Shown piece after piece: positions 23,719 through 35,409 of a stretch of DNA of 64,000 nt. The stretch's first letter is position 1, and each line of letters begins with the position of its first letter. The position numbers and the translations under genes were made by a program. Origin of the DNA: Charina bottae (lineage: Eukaryota > Chordata > Lepidosauria > Squamata > Charinaidae); contig JALMGJ010000016.1 of assembly GCA_023362775.1 (NCBI GenBank), positions 310,001-374,000 of the forward strand, given 5' to 3'. The notes beneath the pieces are model-generated. The model saw only the letters and a program-made list of their open reading frames with translations. It had not been told where the DNA came from and searched no databases.

Positions 23719-24569
23719 CGCCCTATCCTAGTAGCTCTTGGAGCAGTTTAAATATTTTAATTCTATTCTAGGGGTTCTCAAAGAGCTGATGCACACTCCT
23801 GCTTGCCCCAGTGTAAGAAAAGGCCACTACTGATTTGGGAGGACAAGAATGGAGGACCTCATACTCCGCCTGCTGGAAAGGCAACCCTCAACTGAGTTTT
23901 GTGGCTTCATATCAAAAGTAGTGTTTTCCCTTGTCTGCCAACACAAGCAGTGAGGACTGATCCACCTGTTGTGCTTTGTTCTCTCCAGCAGAAATGCTGC
24001 ATCCTCTAATGGGCTGCAGGTACACACTTCCCCTGCCTTTGATGCCCATTTTGTACTGGGGTACCTGCCTGCCCTGAAGGTGTCCACTTTTTAATTTTTT
24101 TAAACCAGTTCAACAGTGAAATGGTGAAATGCTGCTTTCTTCATTTTTGTTTAAACAAGGTGAAAACTGCTAGGTGTTCTGCCGTAGCTGAAGTGATAGG
24201 AAGAATTGTAAAACGATTGTCCTTTTAAAAATTAAATTAAAATAAAATAAAATAAAATTCACCAATCCTTAAAAGATACAACCCCCAAAAGGAAAGTAAT
24301 TGATGCTTGCTTTCCCGGCATGGGTGGGAGGGGGAAGGAAGCTAGGGAATCCACTAATGCGGTCAAAGTGAAGAAAGGGATGAAATCAAGAAAGGAATTT
24401 CTTAATATGGCTTCATTTCCAGCTGGTTTCTTAAGATGGTTCATTCCTAGACAAGCACCTGAAGGTGGAAGAGTGGAAAAGTTGAAACTGTAGGTCACAC
24501 GGGGCCAGCAGGACCACATTTCACATTTAGTTTGGGTTTTTTAATTACATTTATGTCCCACTGATCTGC

Positions 24570-24790
24570 TGGGAAGGGACACCCAGGGAAAGACTAAAGA
24601 GCAGCAAATGTGGTTTATCTCTATGTGTCTGTTGATGGCTGATGTGTCTGAGTGCCAAGCTTCCAGGAATTCCCTAGCATTTCTGGATTTAGCTCGGTCT
24701 AGGATGCTCACAGTTTCCCAGTTGAAACTATGGTTGAGTCTGTCCATGTGTTCTGAGATTAAGTAGTGATCTTGGAGAAATCCATCACAC
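24570..24790 (-). mobile_element. Penelope-like fragment (PLE3), GIY-YIG 3' part
   Basis: The minus strand encodes MDRLNHSFNWETVSIL and RNAREFLEAWHSDTSAINRH, closely matching the region after the GIY-YIG domain in PLE2 (11310-11440). Only this piece is present: neither the GIY-YIG motif itself, nor RT, nor the 3' end is found. It lacks the stop present in PLE2. Confidence 0.85.
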
Positions 24791-24799
24791 GTTTCTGTT

Positions 24800-27529
24800 G
24801 AAGTAAAATAATGTGATCAACCAAAATGGAATCTATCAATATTTATGTGACTCATGGAGTCTGATAGTGTTTGCTTCAAAATATTTATCAAGTCAAAAGC
24901 TATTTAGAAATATGTGTATTTGTGATTGTTGCATAAAAATGCAAAAATAGATTTAGGTGCTTCAAGGTTCTGCAGCAGGGCAGAGGTTTCACTCACTTTT
25001 GCCCTTACCATTCCTTCTTCTACTGTTGTTGCAAGCAGGGAAAAGGAATATACTTAGAATATTCTAAGGGAGGGATGGCTGGCGGGCAAGGAGGCAAATG
25101 ATGGAATTAGTATTGTGCTTTTCTGATGCAGGCTCTCCCCCTTTTGTATCTGTATTGTGACACTGCATACACATAAAAAGCATGTCTTGTGTTGTGACAT
25201 TGCAATGCTCATTTTGTCGTTTTGACAAAATATTGGATTCTGTAGATGCCTCCCTAGCCTGGCTTATTCACTGTTTGAAAGACTTAGACTTGCCGCAGAC
25301 ATTCAGAATTTAGAAGATTTGACCCCAGGGTACAGACCAGACTGATCAACCTTGAATCCACATTTAGAGTGCTAAGAATTTTGTTGAACACCCAGTTATG
25401 TTGGCAGGATCAGCAAAGAAGTGGAACAGTCCATTAGTGTATGTTAATGGTAAAAGAGTCAAGAGCTCAGAAAGTAAATCAAGGCTAAATCAATGTTGGC
25501 TTGCTGCCCCAAAAGAGCTCTGATATAGCTCTGTGCATTAATGAGGTAATAAAAGTTCTTGGCCACCTGTTCAATGTGGAGCAGCCATTTTTATCACTCA
25601 GTGATCCTTCACCATTCTTCATATGCAGAAATGAAGTTGTACCATTGTATATTTCCTGCAGTAAACACAGAAGCAGCAAAAGGTCGCTGAAGCTGGAGCC
25701 TTTGAAAGGCTACAAAATGCTTCAAAGCCACCTTGTTCACAAATCTTCTGAAACTTCATGGCTCAGCTTGGTTCCTCAGCTTGACCCAGCAGAAGATTCA
25801 CAGAGATGGCTTACCGACATTTGGTTCTTTATTACTGACAAGCATGAAGCCATACAAAGAGTTGATTGCTTACTGCCAGCGAGAACATGTAAATGACTTT
25901 TGTACGTTTAAACTGTGAATTCTTCTTTCTTCTCTTCTGAATTAATACATTTACTTAGCATAATACTTGGTGGCTTTGAAACGGAGCAGTTGTTATATTT
26001 TACATAACAGCCATTCCTGGCCTGGGAACCTCTGGTTCCTTCCTCAACACTCACAGTCTCTGCTTTGACTTGTGAATCTGTCTCAGTGGAATAAAATGCA
26101 ACACTGCACAGCCCTATTAGATATCCTCCACAATATAAACATGTTTATTTATACAGTTTATGAGGACACTTACCACACAAGATGTTGCCTCTGGGGTAAG
26201 TAATATAACTCCTCTCTTTTTCTTCTCGAAATGATTCCTTGTTTTGCAGATAGAATGAAGCCAGCATGTAATCTGAACACAGTGAGAAAGATAATGCAAT
26301 TTTCATGCTGTAACGAGATGTTTCTGATGTCTTGCTACTTCCACTAGAAGTGAAGAAGTTGTGGCTTGGAGATTTTACATTGTTAATGGGACTGCGTGTT
26401 ATCTGCTGACCACAGAAAGGAGTCAATGTAAGACCATTTTAACTACATGCATAAAATTAGTTTTATGGCCTCCATCAACACTGCTAATCACTGTGGAATG
26501 ATCAGTGACTTTGAGCTTATTTTGATCTCCCCAGTGTCTTTGCAAATCCCTACTGAATTGGAACTTGTCCTCCCCATTCATTCAGAACAAAAGAATTACA
26601 CTGGTAGATGTTAGGAAATCTGGGCAGTTGTTTAGTGTTATTATTTAGTTTCATAGGAAGGAACTTGTCTCAAAATGTTTTTTCAAAGGAGGTAACCAAG
26701 GAATACATGCAAGGGTTGTATGTTTGATTGTACAATCATTTGTCTAATAATCTGCCTCCTCCATGACCTCCCACATACCAAGTGAACATATTGTGAAGGA
26801 GTTACTCTCATGGAACATTTTAAGTTAATGAAGCATGGACCGACAGGAAGCCTACAGAAGATTAAAGAGATATGCAACAGAAAACAAAGAACATGGAAAT
26901 TCTCTGTACCATTACAACAATAAAGTTGGCTAACAAAATCTATAAAAGGGAATTCAGGATCTTCCTGCAAATGATAATTCCTCCTCCCCCCTCCTCTTAT
27001 TCTTACTCTTTCATATTCATATTCTTATTCTTCATGTATGGAACACTCTTCCTGGAAATTGGAGGACAGATTTCCATACATTATTGATCTGAATTGTGAT
27101 AGGAAAAATGGAAATAACAAAAAGCTATATCAAGCAATAAAAGCATCCTTCATCTTTGCAAATCATGTTTAATTTTAGTTATGTAGACGTTCAGTCCAGT
27201 CTTAAGCATGTCTGCTTCTAAATAATACTCAGTCATTTCAGTAGAGTTTATTCTCAATGATGTGTGCTTAGACTTACAGGTTAAGAACCATGTCATTCTT
27301 CGGCAATATAGTTAAGAGCATGGTTATTTTACAGAGTCCTGGTTGTCCCATGAGTCATGTTTTCATGTAAGATTAATCCTTCCAGGAATGATTCATCATC
27401 ATTCTCAGCCATCAAGGTTTTTAAAATCATATCCTGAATATCTGCACCTAGCTAGCACTGACTGCTCCCAAAAAGCTTAACTGGATCAAGCCTGGATGGG
27501 AGTCTGAAAGGAAATCTTACATCTGTAGG
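24800..27529. other. unique DNA with one unclassified repeat
   Basis: No gene supported. A 131-residue plus-strand frame at 25501-25896 is the longest here. I see no domain motif or start context in it and leave it uncalled. Copy 3 of the unclassified repeat is at 25125-25240. Confidence 0.4.
25125..25240 (+). repeat. unclassified interspersed repeat, copy 3
   Basis: Contains ctcccccttttgtatc, tgtgacactgcatacac, gttgtgacattgcaatgc. Shares order and wording with copies near 18.95 and 22.45 kb. Confidence 0.45.
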
Positions 27530-28058
27530 GTAGACTGGGAAATTGAAGAAACGTCTCAAAAGAAGGCAATGAAAAGCCTATTTGAAGAACCACCTCTCCC
27601 CAATCACTTCTACACATCCCATAAGGTCCGGCAGGAAGGGTATGTTGCGGGTCCCATCCACAAAGGAATGTCATCTGACATGATCCAGGAGGAGAGCCTT
27701 TTCTGCCGCAGCACTCACCCTTTGGAATATCATTCCCCTTGCGGTCAGATTGGCCCCATCTTTGCTGACCTTCAGGAAAGACCTGAAGACATGGCTTTGC
27801 CATCTGGCCTGGGGATCTGGGAACATGGGTATGGTGCCTGTAATGTGGTTGTATTACTAGGGAAACTGAGTGTGCTTTCTCGCAGATTGAGTTTTTTAAT
27901 AGTTTTTTATATTGTTTTTAATGTTTTTTTAAAACGATTTTTGTTATGTTTTTGGTAATTTTGTTGCATTGGTTTTTGTGTTTTTTAACTTTGTACACCA
28001 CTCAGAGTCACAGATGTGAGATGGGCATCTATATAAATAAATTAATTAATAAATAAAA
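27530..28058 (+). mobile_element. CR1-group LINE 3' end with AT-rich tail
   Basis: Plus strand matches the C-terminal ORF2 region and 3' UTR of the CR1 group: ggaatgtcatctgacatg (the KECHLTG block), a TLWN-type block near 27720, AFSAAA-like context, then ccactcagagtcacag, gggcatctatataaat and a short (AATT/AATA)n tail. Frame is broken. Confidence 0.78.
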
Positions 28059-28226
28059 AATCAAAACATATTCTGCATTGTTGCCAAAAAGACTACATGG
28101 ACATTCCAGAGAGTTTTTCTTTCTGAATATCCATGTCCCAGTTATGTTCACTGAATGTGTTGTTTTGAATAGAAGACTAGGACAGATGGTAACTTGAACC
28201 TAAGGCCTCAACTATTGTTCCATCTA

Positions 28227-28447
28227 CAGGTAGCCCTCATTTAGCAACCACAATTGGGACCAGCAACTTGGTTGTTAAGCGAAGCAGTCACTAAGTGAAA
28301 CCGCAACTGTGCTTATGATCTTACTTCAGCTTTCCTTTGCTTTATAGGTCGTATATGGGAGGATTGGTTGCAAAGTTACTTTTTCATCACTGTCATAACT
28401 GCAAACGGTCACACTAAACGAGGCAGTTACTAAACAAGGACTACTTG
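28227..28447. mobile_element. pogo/Tigger-like short palindromic element
   Basis: Ends are inverted (caggtagccctcatttagca at left, the complement pattern aaacaaggactacttg at right) and flanked by TA on both sides (28225-28226, 28448-28449), the target of the Tc1/mariner/pogo group. The interior has cactaagtg/cactaaacg-type words and no transposase. Confidence 0.8.
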
Positions 28448-28539
28448 TAGTTGCAGTTGCAACTGGTTTTCAAGTCACTGCGTGTTGTTCTTAGCACATA
28501 TTATACTTTAAAGGTAACCCTTGGGAAGGGGAAAACAGG

Positions 28540-28600
28540 GAATTCAATCCATGTGGTTGCTAGGTATCGAAACCAACTTGATGGCACATAATTAATCTTC
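28540..28600 (+). mobile_element. RTE-like LINE/SINE 3' end
   Basis: Reads tggttgctaggtatcgaaacc then aacttgatggcacataatt, the same terminus as the copies at 56.9 and 58.1 kb. Only the tail is preserved. Confidence 0.65.
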
Positions 28601-28601
28601 T

Positions 28602-29510
28602 CAGAATCTTTGTCCTGGTGAGCAGAATCACCATAGAAGACAATAGTGCACAGTACAACAATTGTATAAGTTTATTGACTCATACTTAATACAGTGGTTC
28701 CTTTAATACATTTCTCAGTTCCAGGGCAACTAATTAGAGGTTCATATTGTTGATCAAAATGATTTTCCCAACTAAATTAAGCAGAGGCATTATCTAAATT
28801 AGTTATCAGATAGTTACCAAAAGTTGTTTTGTAGCTCCTTGAGTCTAGAAAAAATCCCAATGCAGAAAAGATAGTGAGAGAAATAGACAAAAAGCAGCCA
28901 CAAAATAGCAAGTTATAGGAGGGTACATCCTCACATACCTTACACTCTTGACCCAGAACTCCTGTTCATCTCCTACTTCATAACCTAAAAGCATTGGACT
29001 CTGACCAGCTGGTTTTCATCTACTGTATTTTCTCATGGAATGTTACAATTTAGAAAACAGTTTGTGGAGGGGTCTAGCTGTTTTTGGACAGTTCTCAATC
29101 ATGGGAGTTGATGTCCTAACTTTGGGTACTTTTATCCATCAGTCATCCTTTGATCTTCTCCTGGTCTTTGGCAGTTCATTGTTTTTGTCCATCCTAGCAT
29201 GCTGGTGCACTTAGTCCCTTTTAATCCATCTACTTATACATTTGGATGGACTGTATGTATTTCCTTAGACTAAGTATTTATCATATGGTTCATTAAACTC
29301 ATTATCCATCATAATCAGTAGAAAAAATCATTTGCTTGGTAAGCCTGCAAAGAGGTTATGTTCCATTCAAACATGGATTCTCTCTAGTTCAGCTGGTCCT
29401 TGGTTTCTGTATATCCAAAGTACCCTTCCACCACAGAACTTTTCACAGAAAAGCTGGAACAGGTGTAGAATAGAATTTATAGGGCCCCCCTCCTTCTCTC
29501 TCTCTCTCTC

Positions 29511-29552
<42 letters not shown>

Positions 29553-30689
29553 CAAGGTCAATTCATTCCATTAAATGGAGGGACAGATTCCTCCAGTCCA
29601 GATTATTTAGTAAATTAAATCAGTTTCCTGGGTTCATGGTAGACTTATTTTTGAAATCATTTTGTGCTGGCTATGCTTGAAAGACTATGCCAAGTATTAT
29701 ACTGGTAAATCCTTCAGATATGCGCTAGGCCAAGGAGAGGTCAACAAAAAAGATTGTGAAATGCTGCATGCCTGGTTGCAGGAGTTCTGAGAAAACTCTT
29801 TATCTAGCATACTCTTTTATAATCACTTCACTACACATTCATTATTACTCATTATTACTCATATCTTTTTCCATTCATCCAATACTGTCTCTTGCACGTT
29901 CCCTTTTATCAATTCTGCACTTGAACTCCTTTATTTGTCACCATAGATCTCTGTTGCTATGTGCTGACTGACTCACAGCCACAATAGTTTCCACAGGACA
30001 GGGGGGAAAGGAACTAACAAGGAACAAAAGACTTTGAAGGGCAAATTTCAGTGCACAAGCTTTATATCTGCTCTTCCTGAATTAGAACATAAACATGTAT
30101 GTATTTAGTATGTTCAAATGCTAAACCACAGTATTGATCTTTACTTTTCAATAAACCCTAAATCTTTCCATTGAAATGGAAACATTATGTTACAATATGA
30201 AGACAAAGTTGACATTCTGAATATCTTGAGACAGAAATCAATGAGAAATTATTTGTTGATCTTCCCATTGCCCCACATTCATTTTATTTATGACGACCTA
30301 ATAGCAGTTGGACTTCAGGCCAAATGCAGTATATAGAAAGACTAAAAATGCAATTAAAAATAGATGTAATGGTAATCTCAAGATGCTGAAATGAAATGCC
30401 AGGTTAACACTGCATCCCAGAAGTGAGGATTCTTCAGAGAACCACAAAACTACTTCTCAATAGCAAACTGTAAGAGGTACAAAAGTGGCATCTCCTTTGA
30501 GGAAGATGCCATAAAGCATTCTATTTCTGTTTAGGGCAAGGAGTTAGCTTTTTTTTTTTAGACAGCAGCTATGGAAAGAGTATTTAATGCTTCATGGGGG
30601 GGATTGTTCCATTATTCATGCCCACTGATTATAGTTTCCAATTATTATGTACATATAGAGTTGTATTTGTAATACAAAGAAGAGACTTT
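28602..30689. other. unique DNA, no gene seen
   Basis: A (TC)n(TG)n run lies at about 29496-29549. ORFs are short and unremarkable. Confidence 0.4.
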
Positions 30690-30768
30690 AATGTGTAGCA
30701 TCTTACGATGTCTGATATGAAAGGTGGTATATAATTAATACATAAATACATAAACAAATACAGAGAAG
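30690..30768 (+). mobile_element. CR1-group 3' terminus
   Basis: Reads gaaaggtggtatataattaa followed by an (ATAC/AATA)n tail, the usual CR1-group ending. Upstream body is not recognisable. Confidence 0.5.
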
Positions 30769-32224
30769 ACTTTCTTTGTTCAAAAGGTGGTAGTGGAGCA
30801 AAGTAACCTGACAACATCTGCCACAATTTTGCTAGTGGGCTTTTCATTAAGGAATCAGTCCCCCTTCAACATCATAATCTGTGTTGGCCATTGACCTGTT
30901 TCCATAACTGAGTTTCAAAATTATTTTAAATGGGTAGGAAATCCAAATACATATCTTCATTCTTCATTCTTGGCTGTAAAGGACACTTCACATCTGTCCA
31001 AGTCTATGTGGAAGAAAGCTAAGCAGCATGAATCCCTAGGGGTTAGATATGAAGATGTGGGTAGACACAAGTGTTCCCATGGCTCTCATCTGCCAAGTGC
31101 TTGCATAAAAGCACCAAGAGCATTATTGTTTATCAGATATATTTACTAAGCTTTAAGGAACAAATGGCTAACACACATGATAGAGAAGGCAAAAACAGAA
31201 GGAACAACAACAACAGATTAAAGGAGGCTGATGGTAAAATCCTAAACACTTCAATTGTTCCTCTTTCCTTTCTATTTTCATCATTGATCATGGCACCAAA
31301 TCCCTGGGCAGTTTTGGTGCCATCTTAGCCTCTAGGTGTTGTTTAATTGGGTCTGAAAGGCAAAGCCATGGCTAATTCTCTTTGATGCACTTCCTCTTGA
31401 AAAGAAACAGACTGAAGAAGGTGTTATGCCAGTAATCTGAGGAGAAGGTTTGCAAGAGAAAGAAAATAGGGACTGGTTGCATTTGTGGAATCATTGAACT
31501 GCTACTTGAATAATTAAAGATAACATATCTACAAAGCAGACCCTTGAAATAAACTATTACACCTTCCCACTCTGTCTCCCCAAGTCAGCCAAGAGAGCTG
31601 TCTGTCTTGTTGAGGAAGAGGGGCTTTCTCGTTGTTTCTGGCCAGAATGAAGGAATCATCTTTCATCACAAATGACTGTCTTCCAAACCTAATAGTGATA
31701 GGAAAGGTTTATTCAATTTGCCAGTTGAATGCTGCCCACAACTTACATTGTTGACTTTGGATATATTGCTTGATAAACTACAGTATGTTCCTACTTTTGC
31801 TCTCCTTTGTCTCTGGAGTGCTTCTCTTGCATTACTTAAATATATCACTAAATGGCCTCCAATATTCTTCCCAGATTATTTTATAAACATCAGTTTAGGA
31901 ACTCTGTCAAATGATCAGTTGTAGTGGCAATTATTTAAATCAAAGGCATGGATTGAACCTTCATCAGACTATTAGGCAAACCTGCTTTTTTTCATCCATC
32001 TGTTGCATCCTTCCATGCCCTAATTGTTATCCAGAAATGCAAATGACATGCAAGAATAATTAGCACAAACTCTGAATCATGAGCTTACTTGAAGCCAGAG
32101 TTTCTGGAATGGGATTGCCACCTGATTTCAAGGTATGGATTCTCAAATTTTATTAACAGCAGCCCTTAAGCATACTATATTAAGCAGGAAGTCATGTATG
32201 CATTTTGTATGCCCATGTAACACC
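30769..32224. other. unique DNA, no gene seen
   Basis: No motif-bearing frame or recognised repeat family. Confidence 0.4.
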
Positions 32225-32688
32225 TCTGCTTCGCAAGCTCCCAGTAGGCTTTACAATGCAAGGTGCTGGGTATCACCTATAAAGCCCTTCATAGCACAGG
32301 ACCATCTGTCTCCAGTTGTTTCTGCCTATCCCACACACTCCACCAGAATGGGCATCCTCCAGGTTCCTTCCTTGAAGCAAAATAATCTGATGGGAACTAG
32401 AAGGTTGTTGCACCTACCCTGTGGAATGATCTCTCCACTCCCACCAAGATTTGACTGATCCTGACCCTGTACGCTTTCAGGAAGGCTAAGAATACCCGGT
32501 TGTTTCCTCAGGTGTTGGTGCCAGGAAGATAGATGAGCTCATCCTTGGAGGCGGAGTGTATGTTGATGTGTCCCCATCTGTGTGTTTTGTTGTCATTTTT
32601 TATTTTTTGCCTTTTTTGTTGTTGGGGATATTGTAATTGTATATTGCCTGGAAGTGCGTTTTTGCAAGTTGGTTGGCCATCTAAACTC

Positions 32689-32690
<2 letters not shown>
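32225..32690 (+). mobile_element. CR1-group LINE 3' end
   Basis: Matches the C-terminal ORF2 region of the 33.5-37.9 kb LINE: gtatcacctataaagcccttca (VITFKALH), aggaccatctgtctccagttg, then a 3' UTR ending just before the GATA array. Frame is lost. Confidence 0.78.
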
Positions 32691-32754
<64 letters not shown>

Positions 32755-32807
32755 GGATGGATGGATGGATGGATGGATGGATGGATGGATGGATGGATGG
32801 ATGGATG

Positions 32808-32870
<63 letters not shown>
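32691..32870 (+). repeat. (GATA)n(GGAT)n(GATA)n array
   Basis: About 180 bp: roughly 16 GATA units, 16 GGAT units, then 15 GATA units. It begins exactly at the 3' end of the CR1-group fragment, so it probably grew from that tail. Confidence 0.95.
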
Positions 32871-32872
<2 letters not shown>

Positions 32873-32900
32873 ATTGGATGAGGCCTTAAAAATCAGGAAG

Positions 32901-33046
32901 GATATAAAAATGACAATCCCAGAGAGCAATTGGAACCATTTCTTTTTGTTGGACTCACAAAAGAGACTGCTTCAAGTATTGAAGAAATTCATAACAAAGA
33001 TCAATAACCATCTGAATGGATTACCGAGAAAGATTGTTCTGTATAA
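32901..33046 (+). repeat. unidentified 146-bp repeat A, copy 1
   Basis: Near-identical to 38257-38402 (few substitutions, no indels). One frame is open in both copies (..TIPESNWNHFFLLDSQK.. onward), with substitutions only. That suggests a fragment of an element protein, but I do not recognise it. Confidence 0.75.
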
Positions 33047-33099
33047 AAAGGGGAACTCAAAGTTAGTCTCTTTGACCAGTGATAAAAGGTGATACGTTG

Positions 33100-33480
33100 T
33101 TATTTTGGGTGGTTCTTTTTGGATTTACTGATATCTTGATTGGAAAAATGTGGTATACAGGATTTGTTTACATATAATATGGTGTTTAAGTTTTTCTCCC
33201 TATAGTTACTCTATATATCTTAATTTTATAGTAGTTAAACTGGCTCTGTATCTAACTGCCTTTTTACTTAAAGTAAGGAAGTTTGGTGAATTTGTCTTTT
33301 GAAAGGAGAAATTATATTTCTTTGTTATGTTAAATTCTAGTCTTTTGTTTATATCAGGATAATGGGATTACTTTATATTGGTGAAATATGGATTTGTTTA
33401 AAGTTTAGAGTTGTGATATGGAATGTCTATTTGAATGGGATATGTTGCTATTTAGGGTGGTTTTCTTTGGATTTCTTGGC
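33100..33480 (+). repeat. T-rich monomer array, left part
   Basis: The block starting gggtggttctttttggattt at 33103 is repeated, diverged, from about 33453 (gggtggttttctttggattt), and similar sequence resumes after the CR1 LINE at 37906-38240. Looks like tandem promoter/5' UTR monomers of an unidentified LINE. Confidence 0.55.
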
Positions 33481-34849
33481 ATTTCTTGGCGGGGAGCGGC
33501 CGCCGCTGAGCGCTGCTCCGGGAGAGGGGTTCCTGGTCTCCTGAATCCCACCCTACCTGCCTTTTTGTTACCTGGAGGTGTGGGTAGGGGATTTTGTGAG
33601 GTTCCCTCGGCTTTCATTTCTAGACCGAGGTGGGGAGATGGCTGGACCCCCCCGGGTGGAACAGCAGGCGACGAGGCGGCGAAGCGGGGCAGCAAAACAA
33701 GATGGCCGTTTGGAGGAGGAGAGTTGGAAAACGGCGAAAACGGCGAAACGCGGTGCTTTTCCCTGCGGGCTTTGGGGGCTCGGGCGAGCCCATTGCGGAC
33801 TGGGCGGACTCCCAGTGATCCCTGGTGACTTCTTACTATTCGGTCAAGGACGCGCGGCCCCTTGGCGGCCCTCTGGTGTAGCGGAGGAAACGGCGGAGTG
33901 GCGGAGTGTAATCAGAAGCCTATGGGCCTTGTGGACAAGTACTCCACTATATTTTTGGGAACTTGGGGCCAAAACGGACTTTGACAAACCCCCGCAACTA
34001 TTAATGGACCTGGCGAGCCCCAGAGCTTTAATATACACTGGAGGCTTGCGAGACCTTGGCACTACAACAAGACGGGAGAGCAGAGCAGCGGAGCGTGCTA
34101 GGTCTTGGGGCACGCCGATTTGGACGATCTTTTGGTGGGCCTGGTGGTCTTTAACTGTGGGGGCGGGGGTCTAAGGGGGGACGACGGGTTCAGGAATGGG
34201 GGACCAGCCATAATATCCCCCGGAAATCAACAACGGTGGAAGGTTTTTATTGGACTTTTAACTTTAACAACTAAGAGGAAGCCCCCATCTGTACCCACAT
34301 TTATTTATAGGCGGCAGAGATTTTTTAGGGTCCCTGTAGTGTGAACGTGGCCCCCCCTGGATGTGAGAGAGTCAGGGGGGAGTCCAAGATTGTGTGATAG
34401 TATGTATGAGTGCCCACACCTGAGTGAGAGGCAGGTGGTGGGCAGGAGTGGATGATATCTCTCTGCGACCAGTGAGAGTGGTTGTGGGGGGACATTGTAG
34501 GTGTGGTTGTGGTGGTTAGGCCCTTTCAGTGCCGAGAGCTTACGCTGGTGCGCTGGGGGGGCCTACCATCACTAGAAGTTGATTGAGTTTGAGAAATGTG
34601 TGCGTGTGGGAGGGGACCTGTGTTTCAACCTAGGGTCTTTGAAGGTCTGGGAGTGGAGGCATCTGGACCTGGAAGCTCTGGGGGTTATGGAGTGGGCTGC
34701 CCTATCGAAGTGGTGACGGGCCGGGGATGTTATGACGGGAACTGGAGGGCGGGCCATCGTTGGGGAAGACGCCCCCGGTGTTTATTACCGGTGGCATGTT
34801 CCAGCCCTCCACGTTCATACCCAGGTCCTGGTCAGCAGATCCTTCAGGG
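33481..34849 (+). other. 5' region of the CR1-group LINE, no clear ORF1
   Basis: GC-rich, with a 198-residue open frame (33578-34174) that shows no zinc knuckle, esterase or coiled-coil signature. It is more likely untranslated or promoter sequence than ORF1. Confidence 0.5.
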
Positions 34850-35409
34850 CCCCGGTTTCCGGCTGCTGCTGCTTAATGCCAGGTCTGTTAACAACAAGGG
34901 CCCCCTCATATGTGATTTGATCACGGAAGAGGGGGCAGACCTGGCATGTATCACCGAGACCTGGCTGAGCTCGGAGGGGGGGGGTAGCCCTCTCTGAAAT
35001 ATGCCCAGCCGGGTTTCAAGTGTGGCACCAGCCGAGACTCAGGGGCAGGGGAGGAGGGGTGGCGGTTGTAATTCGAGAGTCTCTAGTGGCCTTCAGGGGC
35101 ACTGCTCCGCAAGTAGCCGGTTGTGAGACCCTGTTTTTCAAGTTGGGTTCTCGAGAACAGTTGGGAGTGTTGCTGCTGTACCAGCCTCCCTGCTGCGTAG
35201 CAACATCCCTGCCTGAGCTGCTGGAGGCCGTCTCGGGGCTGGCGGTGGAATTCCCTAGGCTTATGGTTCTGGGGGATTTCAATCTGCCGTCCCTGGGACG
35301 TGCCTCGGAGGCAGCTCGGGAGTTCATGACTACCATGGCAGCCATGGGCCTGTTCCAGATTATTTGAGACCCAACTCGAGACAGTGGACTCACCCCAGAC
35401 TTAGTTTTC
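34850..35409 (+). pseudogene. CR1-group ORF2, endonuclease part
   Basis: Apurinic-like endonuclease domain: LLLLNARSVNNK and ITETWL in the first frame, then GGVAVVIRES and LMVLGDFNLPS in a second frame, continuing to the SDHALVTLRF block in the next feature. A frameshift lies at the G-run near 34975-34984, and TGA at 35365-35367 interrupts the second frame. With these two lesions the copy cannot make a full ORF2 protein. Confidence 0.85.

Noticed and set aside
25501..25896. 131-residue plus-strand frame
   Set aside because: No domain, no start context, no splice or neighbouring support. Could be a diverged element fragment, but nothing visible says which.
33578..34174. 198-residue frame as ORF1 of the CR1-group LINE
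   Set aside because: No zinc knuckle, coiled coil or esterase motif; competing frames exist in this GC-rich stretch.
33481..34560. CpG-island promoter of a host gene
   Set aside because: The GC-rich segment is continuous with the CR1-group LINE and no host exon follows.
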